From assembly GCA_001780895.1 (NCBI GenBank), contig MFJJ01000010.1, positions 3,732 to 67,731 on the forward strand: 64,000 nucleotides of DNA, in the 5' to 3' direction. Under the pieces are notes generated by a model. The model was not told where the DNA came from. It ran no database searches and saw only the letters and a list, made by a program, of their open reading frames with translations. This document shows positions 49,410 through 57,066 of this stretch, piece by piece. This stretch comes from Candidatus Gottesmanbacteria bacterium RIFCSPHIGHO2_01_FULL_46_14 (GTDB lineage Bacteria > Patescibacteriota > Microgenomatia > UBA10105 > UBA927). The number at the start of each line of letters is the position of its first letter. Position 1 is the stretch's first letter. Position numbers and translations under genes: made by a program.

Positions 49410-49528
49410 CCATTAAAATTGGGAGGCGTTACTTATAACACGTAGTCATAAGCTCGTTTCTCCCTGATGATGAATCTATTATATAACACAAAAGCAAGTA
49501 AATCAAAATATCCATAAATTTACGTATT

Positions 49529-50410
49529 ATGGCAACAAAAAGAGATTACTATGAAGTTTTAGGGGTTTCGAAGAATGCTTCAAGCGCAGAAATTAAGGCT
49601 GCATACAGGAAACTTGCGCTGGAGTGGCATCCGGATAGGAACAAAGCGGCCAATGCCAACGAAAAATTTAAAGAGATTAATGAAGCCTACGCGGTGCTTT
49701 CTGATGATAAAAAAAAGCAAACGTATGACCAGTTCGGACATGCTGCCTTTCAGCCGGGAATGGGGGGGCAGTCCCGCGAAGCGGGATCCGGCTTCGCCGG
49801 ACAAGGTCCTTTTTCCTATTATTATTCCACCAATGGTGGCGCTTCGCCGTTTGGTGACATAGGCCTCGATCCGTTTGAAATTTTTGAACAATTCTTTGGC
49901 GGCGGTTTCGGACGAACGTCCGCCCGTCGGCAAAGACAGGTCTATGAGATTAATATCGATTTTATGGAAGCGGCAAAAGGCGTTACTAAAGAGGTTCATG
50001 TGCCGCGAGGTCAGGCAGGGGATGGGTCAGTCAGAAAAACGATTAAGATTCCGGCTGGTGTTGATTCCGGCTCGCGCGTTCGTTTTGACGACTTTGACAT
50101 CGTTGTTGATGTAGTACCAGACAAGCAATTTAAGCGCGAAGGTGACGATATCATCGTTGAAAAAGAGATTTCCTACTCCCAAGCTGCTCTTGGAGATACG
50201 ATTGAAGTGCCGACTATTGATGGAGGGCTCCATATTCGCATTCAACCCGGTACCCGACCCGGCACACTTATTCGCCTTCGCGGTCGAGGCGTCCCGCATG
50301 TTGGTGGCTCGGGTCGCGGCGACGAATACGTCCGCATCCAAATCAAAATCCCCACGCACCTCTCGCGTCGTCAGCGTGAACTCCTCGAAGAACTTGAGGA
50401 GATTGACTGA
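49529..50410 (+). CDS. dnaJ: DnaJ/CbpA-type J-protein without zinc finger
   Basis: 293 residues: J domain (1-70) with the H-P-D loop in LEWHPDRNKA, a Gly/Phe linker (~75-115), then the two beta-barrel substrate domains (~130-290) ending at a dimer helix. The four CxxCxGxG zinc motifs of classical DnaJ are missing, as in CbpA. It starts DnaK's ATP hydrolysis. The linker holds a 30-bp double palindrome. Confidence 0.92.
   Translation: MATKRDYYEVLGVSKNASSAEIKAAYRKLALEWHPDRNKAANANEKFKEINEAYAVLSDDKKKQTYDQFGHAAFQPGMGGQSREAGSGFAGQGPFSYYYSTNGGASPFGDIGLDPFEIFEQFFGGGFGRTSARRQRQVYEINIDFMEAAKGVTKEVHVPRGQAGDGSVRKTIKIPAGVDSGSRVRFDDFDIVVDVVPDKQFKREGDDIIVEKEISYSQAALGDTIEVPTIDGGLHIRIQPGTRPGTLIRLRGRGVPHVGGSGRGDEYVRIQIKIPTHLSRRQRELLEELEEID
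49772..49801. repeat. Double palindrome inside dnaJ
   Basis: TCCCGCGAAGCGGGA followed directly by TCCGGCTTCGCCGGA. Each 15-mer is a perfect 6-bp stem with a three-base loop. In frame it gives S-R-E-A-G-S-G-F-A-G in the Gly/Phe linker, so it is a tolerated coding insert. Confidence 0.75.
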
Positions 50411-50432
50411 ACGCATGTAGGCGCTATATAAT
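50403..50432 (+). promoter_or_regulatory. Promoter of nusA-infB
   Basis: TTGACT (50403-50408, across the dnaJ stop), 18 bases, TATAAT (50427-50432). Transcription should begin near 50439, only about 12 bases before a terminator hairpin. Confidence 0.75.
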
Positions 50433-50450
50433 AAGGAAGTGTTTTGAGGA

Positions 50451-50478
50451 AAAGGTGGGATAGCCCACCTTTTTTATT
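50451..50478 (+). terminator. Terminator between the nusA promoter and nusA
   Basis: AAAGGTGGG, loop ATAG, CCCACCTTT: 9-bp stem followed by TTTATT. It ends dnaJ transcripts, but it also lies between the promoter at 50403 and the nusA start at 50489, so nusA mRNA must read through it. That makes it a candidate attenuator. Confidence 0.85.
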
Positions 50479-50488
50479 AAGAAAACCT

Positions 50489-51517
50489 ATGCCAGCAATC
50501 GTACGAAGTGAATTTGCATTAGCCTTAAATCAAGTCGCCACAGAGCGTGGGATTGATCCATCTGTGGTTCTCGAGACGATTAAGGCCGCTATTTTGGCTG
50601 CCTATCGAAAAGACTACGGGGCTGAAGAGCTCGAGCTTTTGACCGTGGATCTCAACCCCGATACGGGTGAATCGAAGGTACTCAAAGAAGGCCGCGACGT
50701 AACCCCACCAGGTTTTGGCCGTATTGCCGCCCAAACTGCTAAGCAAGTGATTCTCCAACGCATCCGTGAAGCAGAAAAACAAGCGGTATTAGCTGATTTT
50801 CAGACAAAGGTAGGTTCGATTGTGCCTGGTATGGTGCTTCGCTTTGACGGGCCGAACGTGATTGTTGATATAGGTCGTACGCAGGCAGTCATGCCGCCCC
50901 AAGAGCAAAATCAGGGAGAGCGGTATCACCTCAATGGTCGTCTCACTTTTTATATCGAGGGTATCCGCGAGACGATGCGCGGTAATGAGATCATCGTTTC
51001 CCGAGCACACAAAGGACTTGTTGAGGGACTGTTTAAGCGGGAAGTGCCGGAAGTAGCTTCAGGAGCAGTAGAACTTCGTGTTATAGCCAGAGAACCCGGC
51101 GGAAGAACAAAAGTCGCGGTATATTCTACCCAATCAGGTGTTGATCCCGTGGGATCTTGTGTTGGACAAAAAGGTGTTCGCGTTCAGGCGGTCATTGGTG
51201 AGCTTGGCATTAATGAAAAGGTTGATATTATCCAGTGGAGCGATGATGCCCATCAGCTGATTACCGCAGCGTTGGCTCCGGCAAAAGATCTTGAGGTTAT
51301 TTTAAACGAAAAAAAGAAATCAGCAGAAGTACTTGTGCCGGAAGATCAACTTTCATTAGCCATTGGTCGTGATGGGCAGAACGTTCGTTTAGCCGCAAAG
51401 CTCACGGGTTGGAAAATCGATATACGAGGAAAAGGCGGCAAAGCGGCATCAACGCAAAATACGAACGATGATACTGCAGATCCCAAAAACAAGAAAAAAA
51501 AGCCAGCAAGCGAGTAG
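50489..51517 (+). CDS. nusA: Transcription termination/antitermination factor NusA
   Basis: 342 residues from MPAIVRSEFALALN; the frame upstream runs through the terminator hairpin. N-terminal polymerase-binding domain (1-130), S1 domain (~135-200; 'G-S-I-V-P-G-M-V-L-R-F-D-G'), two KH domains (~205-340; 'V-G-Q-K-G-V-R-V' and 'I-G-R-D-G-Q-N-V-R-L-A'). No C-terminal acidic repeats. It slows polymerase at hairpins. A terminator lies in its own leader. infB follows after ten bases. Confidence 0.95.
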   Translation: MPAIVRSEFALALNQVATERGIDPSVVLETIKAAILAAYRKDYGAEELELLTVDLNPDTGESKVLKEGRDVTPPGFGRIAAQTAKQVILQRIREAEKQAVLADFQTKVGSIVPGMVLRFDGPNVIVDIGRTQAVMPPQEQNQGERYHLNGRLTFYIEGIRETMRGNEIIVSRAHKGLVEGLFKREVPEVASGAVELRVIAREPGGRTKVAVYSTQSGVDPVGSCVGQKGVRVQAVIGELGINEKVDIIQWSDDAHQLITAALAPAKDLEVILNEKKKSAEVLVPEDQLSLAIGRDGQNVRLAAKLTGWKIDIRGKGGKAASTQNTNDDTADPKNKKKKPASE

Positions 51518-51527
51518 CGTATGAAAT

Positions 51528-53009
51528 ATGAAATCAAAAAAGCAAATCCAATCTGTCTCTTCCCGACCCGCCTCGCCGGCAGGCAGGCCACCCATCGTCG
51601 CGGTACTCGGCCACGTTGACCACGGAAAAACTACCCTTCTTGATTACATCAGAAAAGCAAATGTTGCCTCCCATGAGCATGGAGGCATAACGCAACATAT
51701 CGGGGCGTATCAGGTAGAAACGAATAGCAGACTCATTACCTTCATTGATACCCCAGGGCATGAGGCGTTTGCCAAGATGAGATCCCGGGGAGCGTCGGCA
51801 GCGGATATCGCGATCCTGGTCGTGGCAGCCGACGATAGTGTCAAACCCCAAACGAAAGAGTCGATTGAGCAAATTAAGGCCGCACATGTCCCTATGGTTG
51901 TGGCGGTCAATAAGATTGATCTTCCGGGTGCTACTGTCGATCGCGTTAAGAAAGATTTGGCGAAAGTTGGGGTTCAGGTAGAAGGCTTTGGAGGAGATGT
52001 TCCTATCGTCTCTGTATCAGCGAAACAAGGAACTGGTATTGTCGAGCTCCTCGACATGATTCTTTTGGTTTCGGACATGAAGGGACTCGAAGGATCGCCG
52101 GACGCGCCGTTTCTAGCCCACGTCATTGAGACACGTTTGGATAAGGGTCGGGGTATGGTAGCAACGCTCATTATCAAAAGCGGGACACTGCGATCGGGCA
52201 TGGTGCTGTTTGAGGGAGACCGCCAAATAGCAAAAGTTCGGGCGTGTTTCGACGAATATGGAAAAGGAGTTTCCGAAGCGCTTCCCAGTAAGCCAGTCGA
52301 GGTTCTTGGATTTACGATACTTCCAACCATCGGTACGGTTGTTTCCAACGAGCCTGGAGTTTCTGTTGTGACTGTACCCAAAAAGAAATTAACCAATGAT
52401 ATGCCTGATTTTCTCAAACCCATGGAAGAGGAAGAACAGAAACTAAAAATAATCCTCAAAGCAGATACTGCAGGAAGCTTAGAAGCAATTGGCGCTTCAT
52501 TACCAAAGGGAGTTACGGTGGTAAGTACGGGAATTGGGGACGTCGGTGAAGCAGATGTACTTCTGGGCAAATCCTCGGGGTCTATCGTCATAGGATTTAA
52601 CGTAGGAACCAAGCCGGCTGTCGTTAAACTTGCCCAAACGGAAAAGGTGATTTTTCGATCATACACCATTATTTATGAACTCCTTGATGAGGTTAATGAT
52701 GTCGTATCGGGCCTTAAAGTCGCTCTTGTGGAAGAGCGGGAGCTCGGAGTGGGGAAAGTAATTGCGGAGTTTCCGTTTGAAAAAGATCGGATTGCCGGAA
52801 TAAAAGTCGTTTCTGGGAGGCTCGCCAAAGGCGATAGCGTCAAGATTATGCGAGGTGAATCGGAGATTGGGCGGGCAAAAATCAAATCATTGCGGCACGG
52901 AAAAGACAATATAACGAAGGCCGAGCAGAGTAACGAATGCGGTGTTCTATTCGACCAAAAACTTGATTTTACTATAGGAGATGGTATAATCGCTGTCACT
53001 ATAGGATAG
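51528..53009 (+). CDS. infB: Translation initiation factor IF-2, short form
   Basis: 493 residues: almost no N-terminal domain (about 20 residues before the G domain), then GHVDHGKTTLLD (G1), DTPGHEAF (G3), NKIDLPG (G4), SAKQGTG (G5) and domains II-IV. It carries the initiator tRNA to the 30S subunit. Bacterial IF-2 usually has hundreds of extra N-terminal residues; this is the core only. A CCTCGCCGGCAGG-type repeat lies in the first codons (about 51568-51588). Confidence 0.96.
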   Translation: MKSKKQIQSVSSRPASPAGRPPIVAVLGHVDHGKTTLLDYIRKANVASHEHGGITQHIGAYQVETNSRLITFIDTPGHEAFAKMRSRGASAADIAILVVAADDSVKPQTKESIEQIKAAHVPMVVAVNKIDLPGATVDRVKKDLAKVGVQVEGFGGDVPIVSVSAKQGTGIVELLDMILLVSDMKGLEGSPDAPFLAHVIETRLDKGRGMVATLIIKSGTLRSGMVLFEGDRQIAKVRACFDEYGKGVSEALPSKPVEVLGFTILPTIGTVVSNEPGVSVVTVPKKKLTNDMPDFLKPMEEEEQKLKIILKADTAGSLEAIGASLPKGVTVVSTGIGDVGEADVLLGKSSGSIVIGFNVGTKPAVVKLAQTEKVIFRSYTIIYELLDEVNDVVSGLKVALVEERELGVGKVIAEFPFEKDRIAGIKVVSGRLAKGDSVKIMRGESEIGRAKIKSLRHGKDNITKAEQSNECGVLFDQKLDFTIGDGIIAVTIG

Positions 53010-53012
53010 ACT

Positions 53013-53903
53013 ATGGATGTACAGACCGATTTACCAAAAGTCAAAGAGCAGTTGGAAAAAGCCAAAGAAGTACTCATTGTCACGCACGAGAAACCGACGG
53101 CTGATAGCGTGGGGAGTACGCTCGCACTCTACCTGGGGCTCATCAGCTTGGGAAAGAAAGTAACGGTTGCTTGCCCTGAACCGATTACTGTCGAACTTTC
53201 TAACTTCATTGGTGTTCAAAAAATTGTCTCTGACCTTGGCAATAAAAATTTTGTGATCTCTCTCGATTACGTCGACGGGTCAATCGAAAAAGTAAGTTAC
53301 AATATAGAAGGTGATAAATTTAACCTCGTTATAGAACCGCGTGTGGGTTTTGAACCCTTTTCTCAAGAGAAAGTGCACTATGCGTATGCAGGCACCAATG
53401 CAGATTGCATTATTGCCGTTGATACGATCCATTTGGGTGGTCTCAAAAAACTCTATGACGGAGATAAAAATCTGTTTGCCAGTAAACCCGTTATCAATGT
53501 TGACCGACACGCCAATAACTCCATGTTCGGGACAATCAATCTTGTTGATCCGCAGGCATCTGCGACAACAGAGATTATAGCTCAGCTCATGAGCGGTTTG
53601 GGAGTAAAACTTACGGTCGATATCGCAAGCAATATTTTAAACGCCCTCTATGGGGCAACCGACGGATTTAGTCAGGCCAATGTGACACCGCTAGCCTTTG
53701 AGCTTGCCGCCACATGCCTTCGTGCTGGAGGCAAACGATTTGGTGCTGCAGAGCCTCAACCAATCGCGCCAGTGGTATCAGTACCGGTGACGTCTGTTCC
53801 GATCCAACCGCTTATCAAGCAACCGGCACCAAATGCCGGAGGTCAAACACCAGCCGACTGGCTCAAACCCAAAATCTTCAAGAGCTCCACCAATATTTCC
53901 TAA
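53013..53903 (+). CDS. DHH-family phosphoesterase with altered active site (NrnA-like)
   Basis: 296 residues. It aligns with NrnA/RecJ-type enzymes that cut small oligoribonucleotides or pAp: H25 in VTHEKPTADSVGS, D137 in IIAVDTIHLG, and 164-166 where D-H-H is expected. But T29 stands for the first metal Asp (H-x-x-P-D-x-D), and the D-H-H is D-R-H. The C-terminal half has the DHHA1-like 'D-P-Q-A-S-A-T-T-E-I-I-A-Q-L' then a Pro-rich tail. It sits three bases after infB, where nrnA is often found. Activity may be lost or changed. Confidence 0.8.
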   Translation: MDVQTDLPKVKEQLEKAKEVLIVTHEKPTADSVGSTLALYLGLISLGKKVTVACPEPITVELSNFIGVQKIVSDLGNKNFVISLDYVDGSIEKVSYNIEGDKFNLVIEPRVGFEPFSQEKVHYAYAGTNADCIIAVDTIHLGGLKKLYDGDKNLFASKPVINVDRHANNSMFGTINLVDPQASATTEIIAQLMSGLGVKLTVDIASNILNALYGATDGFSQANVTPLAFELAATCLRAGGKRFGAAEPQPIAPVVSVPVTSVPIQPLIKQPAPNAGGQTPADWLKPKIFKSSTNIS

Positions 53904-53943
53904 ACATTGAAGGAGCAGACGTTCTGTACTATACTTCTCTTTG

Positions 53944-54219
53944 ATGCGACTGGTATTTTCCGATCATGCGAAACGACGCATGAATGAGCGGAAAATCAGT
54001 AAAATTCTCGTTAAAGGAGTCGTAGAAGCGTTCGATTATAAGTTTCTTGATGTTTTAACTAAACACATTGTTTTTGTAAAAAGCATGATGTTTAGAAGAG
54101 AAAAACGGTATATTGCGGTTTCTGTCGATGAGCGTGAAGAGGAATATATAGTTGTCAGCGTTCATCCGATTCGTGATCGGGATTTTTCATCAAGAATAGA
54201 AAGTGGTAGATGGATATGA
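53944..54219 (+). CDS. DUF4258-like small protein, possible toxin
   Basis: 91 residues, ATG eight bases after TATACT. 'F-S-D-H-A-K-R-R-M-N-E-R-K-I-S' is the DUF4258 opening, a RelE/BrnT-like fold. It overlaps the DUF2283 gene by ten bases. Such pairs are common and toxin-antitoxin-like; this is inferred. The pair lies between the nusA and rpsO groups. Confidence 0.7.
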   Translation: MRLVFSDHAKRRMNERKISKILVKGVVEAFDYKFLDVLTKHIVFVKSMMFRREKRYIAVSVDEREEEYIVVSVHPIRDRDFSSRIESGRWI

Positions 54220-54434
54220 AGCAAAAACCAAAAGTTTACTATGACCAAAAAGTCGATGCGTTGTGGATCCGGGTTAAGAAAGGCCCGGAGGCAGATTCGG
54301 CTGAAATTGCTCCTGGTTTGACAGTTGAGTACAACGCAAAAGGTGACATTATCGGCCTCGAAATCCTCAATGCTTCCTCGGTATTTAATGCCGTTAAAAC
54401 CCGTTCCGTTCCGCAGGAAGCATCCTACGCTTGA
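54210..54434 (+). CDS. DUF2283-family protein, possible antitoxin
   Basis: 74 residues, or 72 from the second ATG at 54216. 'V-Y-Y-D-Q-K-V-D-A-L-W-I-R-V' and 'G-L-T-V-E-Y-N-A-K-G-D-I-I-G-L-E-I-L-N-A-S' are the DUF2283 signature. It overlaps the DUF4258 gene, giving a coupled pair. Confidence 0.85.
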   Translation: MDMKQKPKVYYDQKVDALWIRVKKGPEADSAEIAPGLTVEYNAKGDIIGLEILNASSVFNAVKTRSVPQEASYA

Positions 54435-54459
54435 TATTTCAGTGAGAATTTAGTATAAT
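54431..54459 (+). promoter_or_regulatory. Promoter of rpsO-pnp
   Basis: TTGATA (54431-54436, across the DUF2283 stop), 17 bases, TATAAT (54454-54459). It gives an mRNA leader of about 35 bases before rpsO. Confidence 0.75.
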
Positions 54460-54469
54460 TATATTTGTT

Positions 54470-54491
54470 GGAGCGAAACGTAGCTCCTTTT
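54470..54491 (+). promoter_or_regulatory. Leader hairpin of rpsO
   Basis: GGAGC, eight bases, GCTCC, then TTTT. The stem is only five bp and hides a GGAG motif. In other bacteria S15 binds its own leader; this may be such a site or a weak terminator. Confidence 0.35.
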
Positions 54492-54500
54492 CAGTATTTT

Positions 54501-54878
54501 ATGCCTCGAACGAAGAAAACTGCGAAAGAAGTAAAGAAACAAACCAAAACTTCCAAAGGAACTCCTAAAAAAGTTGCCAAAAAAGAAAAAAAGGAAGCGG
54601 TGGTCGTTGCTCCTGCGCCAAGTGCAGAAAAGCAAGTGGTTATTACGCAATTTCAAGTCAAACAGGGCGATACCGGAAGCCCAGAAGTGCAGGTTGCGCT
54701 CCTGACTAAACGCATTGAAAAACTCGTTGGGCATCTGAAAGGTAATCCGTCGGATAATCATTCCCGGCGCGGGTTACTGGGAATTGTCAGCAAACGCCGG
54801 AGACTATTAAATTACTTGGAAAAGAAGGATGACAGGCGATATAAAATAATTGCACAGAAACTCGGGCTTTCTAAATGA
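54501..54878 (+). CDS. rpsO: 30S ribosomal protein S15 with a Lys-rich N-terminal extension
   Basis: 125 residues; the last ~85 are normal S15 (F-Q-V-K-Q-G-D-T-G-S-P-E-V-Q-V-A-L-L-T-K-R-I, then H-S-R-R-G-L-L). The first ~40 are an extra Lys/Thr/Ala-rich tail. It binds 16S rRNA. The stop overlaps pnp by four bases, a standard rpsO-pnp pair. Confidence 0.95.
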   Translation: MPRTKKTAKEVKKQTKTSKGTPKKVAKKEKKEAVVVAPAPSAEKQVVITQFQVKQGDTGSPEVQVALLTKRIEKLVGHLKGNPSDNHSRRGLLGIVSKRRRLLNYLEKKDDRRYKIIAQKLGLSK

Positions 54879-57037
54879 AGATTACCAAAAAAACAGTAGA
54901 TATAGGTGGGAGAACGCTTTCTCTGGAAGTAGGCAGGTTTGCCGAACAGGCAAGTGCTTCTGTTCTTGCGAGCTACGGCGATACCATGGTATTGGCCACA
55001 GTCACCGCTTCCTCCAAAGAAACGACGCTTGATTACTTCCCGCTTTCTGTTGAATATGTGGAGCGTCTCTACGCCGGAGGCCGCATCAAAGGAAGCCGTT
55101 GGGTCAAACGCGAAGGCAGGCCATCGGACGATGCAGTGCTTGCCGGGCGGGTCATTGATCGATCGATCCGACCGCTATTCCCCAAAACCTATAAGCACGA
55201 CGTACAGGTGATTATTACCGTTTTGTCCGTCGACGGAGTCAATGATCCGGATATTTTGGGTTTAGTGGCCACATCAGCGGCAATTGCACTATCCCCTATC
55301 CCATGGAATGGGCCGATAGCCGGTGTGCGCGTGGGCTACGTTAAAGACAACGGCAACAGTTCGTTTTTGATAAATCCGACCATAACGGAGCAGGGACTGT
55401 CCGATTTTGATTTTGTCGTTTCGGGTACCCGCGAAAAGACCGTTATGCTTGAAGGTGGATTTTGTGAGACTCCCGAGAATGTGGTATTTGAAGCAATTGG
55501 GAAAGCAAAAGAAGCCAACGCAAAAATTATTGATTGTATTACATCGCTTGTCAAAGCTGTCGGAAGCACAAAAGTCCCGGTTTCTCTCGTGAGCCAAGCA
55601 GATGAACTCAAGATTAAAATTAGTCAGGATTACAAAAAAGAAATGGCCGAGGCTTTTGCCAAAAAAGCCCAAAAAGAATTTGGCGGAGCGGAAGTGGCTG
55701 AGCTTGCTAAGATTATCGCAGAGGCATACGGAAAGGACTATACCGTCAAAGTTATTGAGGAAGCGCTTGACGGGCTGTTCAAAAAGCAGGTTCGCGATAA
55801 TGTTTTGGAAAAAGGACAGCGCTTTGACGGAAGGAAGATTGACGAAGTACGCCCGGTTTCCGTCGACGTGGGTATCTTGCCGCGAACACACGGGAGCGCA
55901 GTATTTCAGCGCGGCCAAACACAAGTACTGACCGTGGCTACTTTGGGGACACCAAGTCTCGAGCAGCTTATTGAAAGTCCGGCAGGAGAGGAATCAAAAC
56001 GCTATATCCATCACTACAGTATGCCGCCGTACTCAGTTGGCGAAACAGGCCGCGTAGGAACGCCCTCCCGCCGCGAAATTGGTCACGGTGCGCTTGCCGA
56101 GCGGGCGCTTCTTTCGGTTATTCCCTCTGAAGAAGAATTTCCCTACACTATTCGGCTCGTGTCGGAAGTCATGTCGAGCAATGGTTCAACCTCAATGGCG
56201 TCGACCTGCGGATCAACTTTAGCGCTTATGGATGCAGGAGTTCCAATCAAAGAGCCGGTCTCCGGAATTTCGATTGGTCTCATGACCGACAAGAAAAAAT
56301 TCGTGTTACTCACCGACATTATGGGGATAGAAGATTTCGCCGGTGATATGGATTTTAAAGTAGCTGGAACCAAAAATGGCATTACCGCAATCCAATTAGA
56401 TATCAAGATCGACGGACTCACTGACGAGATCGTTGAGGGGACATTGGAGCGGGCAAAAGTTGCGCGATTGAAGATTTTGGCGGATATGCTTGCTGTTCTT
56501 GATGCGCCCAGAAAAGCACTTTCTCAGTACGCGCCCAAAGTCCAGATTGTCAAAGTTCCGACGGAAAAAATCGGCGAAGTTATTGGTCCCGGTGGCCGGA
56601 TGATCAGGCAGATTATCGCAACCACTGGTGCAACCGTGGATGTCAACGATGATGGATCTATCGTTATGTCCGGTAGCGCCGAGGCGGTAGATAAAGCCGT
56701 TACCTGGGTTCAGGGGTTGACGCGCGATGTGCAGGTTAATGAGGAATTTGAGGGAGAAGTGAAGCGAATTTTACCATTTGGTGCGTTTGTTGAAGTATTG
56801 CCGGGAAAAGAAGGCATGGTTCATGTTTCGCAGATGTCAACAGGTTTTGTGAACGATCCCAATGACGTCGTGAAGCTCGGTCAAAAAGTGAAGGTTCGGG
56901 TCATGGAAATAGACGATCAACATCGGGTGAATTTATCAATGCTTTTCGGCGACGATGCCAAAAAGGTAGCCCCTCGGCAGCGTCAGGATGGTGGAGACCG
57001 ACCTCGCAGATCGTTCGACCGGAAGCGCAGATATTAA
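54875..57037 (+). CDS. pnp: Polyribonucleotide nucleotidyltransferase (PNPase)
   Basis: 720 residues: first RNase PH domain (~1-210), helical part, second RNase PH domain (~310-540; 'R-T-H-G-S-A-V-F-Q-R-G-Q-T-Q' and 'D-I-M-G-I-E-D-F-A-G-D-M-D-F-K-V-A-G-T'), KH domain (I-G-P-G-G-R-M-I-R-Q-I), S1 domain and a basic tail. It degrades RNA 3'-5' with phosphate. Full length, all domains present. Confidence 0.96.
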   Translation: MKITKKTVDIGGRTLSLEVGRFAEQASASVLASYGDTMVLATVTASSKETTLDYFPLSVEYVERLYAGGRIKGSRWVKREGRPSDDAVLAGRVIDRSIRPLFPKTYKHDVQVIITVLSVDGVNDPDILGLVATSAAIALSPIPWNGPIAGVRVGYVKDNGNSSFLINPTITEQGLSDFDFVVSGTREKTVMLEGGFCETPENVVFEAIGKAKEANAKIIDCITSLVKAVGSTKVPVSLVSQADELKIKISQDYKKEMAEAFAKKAQKEFGGAEVAELAKIIAEAYGKDYTVKVIEEALDGLFKKQVRDNVLEKGQRFDGRKIDEVRPVSVDVGILPRTHGSAVFQRGQTQVLTVATLGTPSLEQLIESPAGEESKRYIHHYSMPPYSVGETGRVGTPSRREIGHGALAERALLSVIPSEEEFPYTIRLVSEVMSSNGSTSMASTCGSTLALMDAGVPIKEPVSGISIGLMTDKKKFVLLTDIMGIEDFAGDMDFKVAGTKNGITAIQLDIKIDGLTDEIVEGTLERAKVARLKILADMLAVLDAPRKALSQYAPKVQIVKVPTEKIGEVIGPGGRMIRQIIATTGATVDVNDDGSIVMSGSAEAVDKAVTWVQGLTRDVQVNEEFEGEVKRILPFGAFVEVLPGKEGMVHVSQMSTGFVNDPNDVVKLGQKVKVRVMEIDDQHRVNLSMLFGDDAKKVAPRQRQDGGDRPRRSFDRKRRY

Positions 57038-57066
57038 CCTTCGGTTCCTCGTGATACTATTACACT

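Noticed and set aside
49410..49528. Possible RNA gene between the NYN and dnaJ genes
   Set aside because: 118 bases of AT-rich sequence; no tRNA cloverleaf, no long stem. Probably only the dnaJ promoter region.
51974..52669. 231-codon frame antisense to infB
   Set aside because: Shadow of infB; no motif, no ribosome site or promoter.
55289..55924. 211-codon frame antisense to pnp
   Set aside because: Shadow of pnp, rich in Cys/Phe/Leu from complementary codons.
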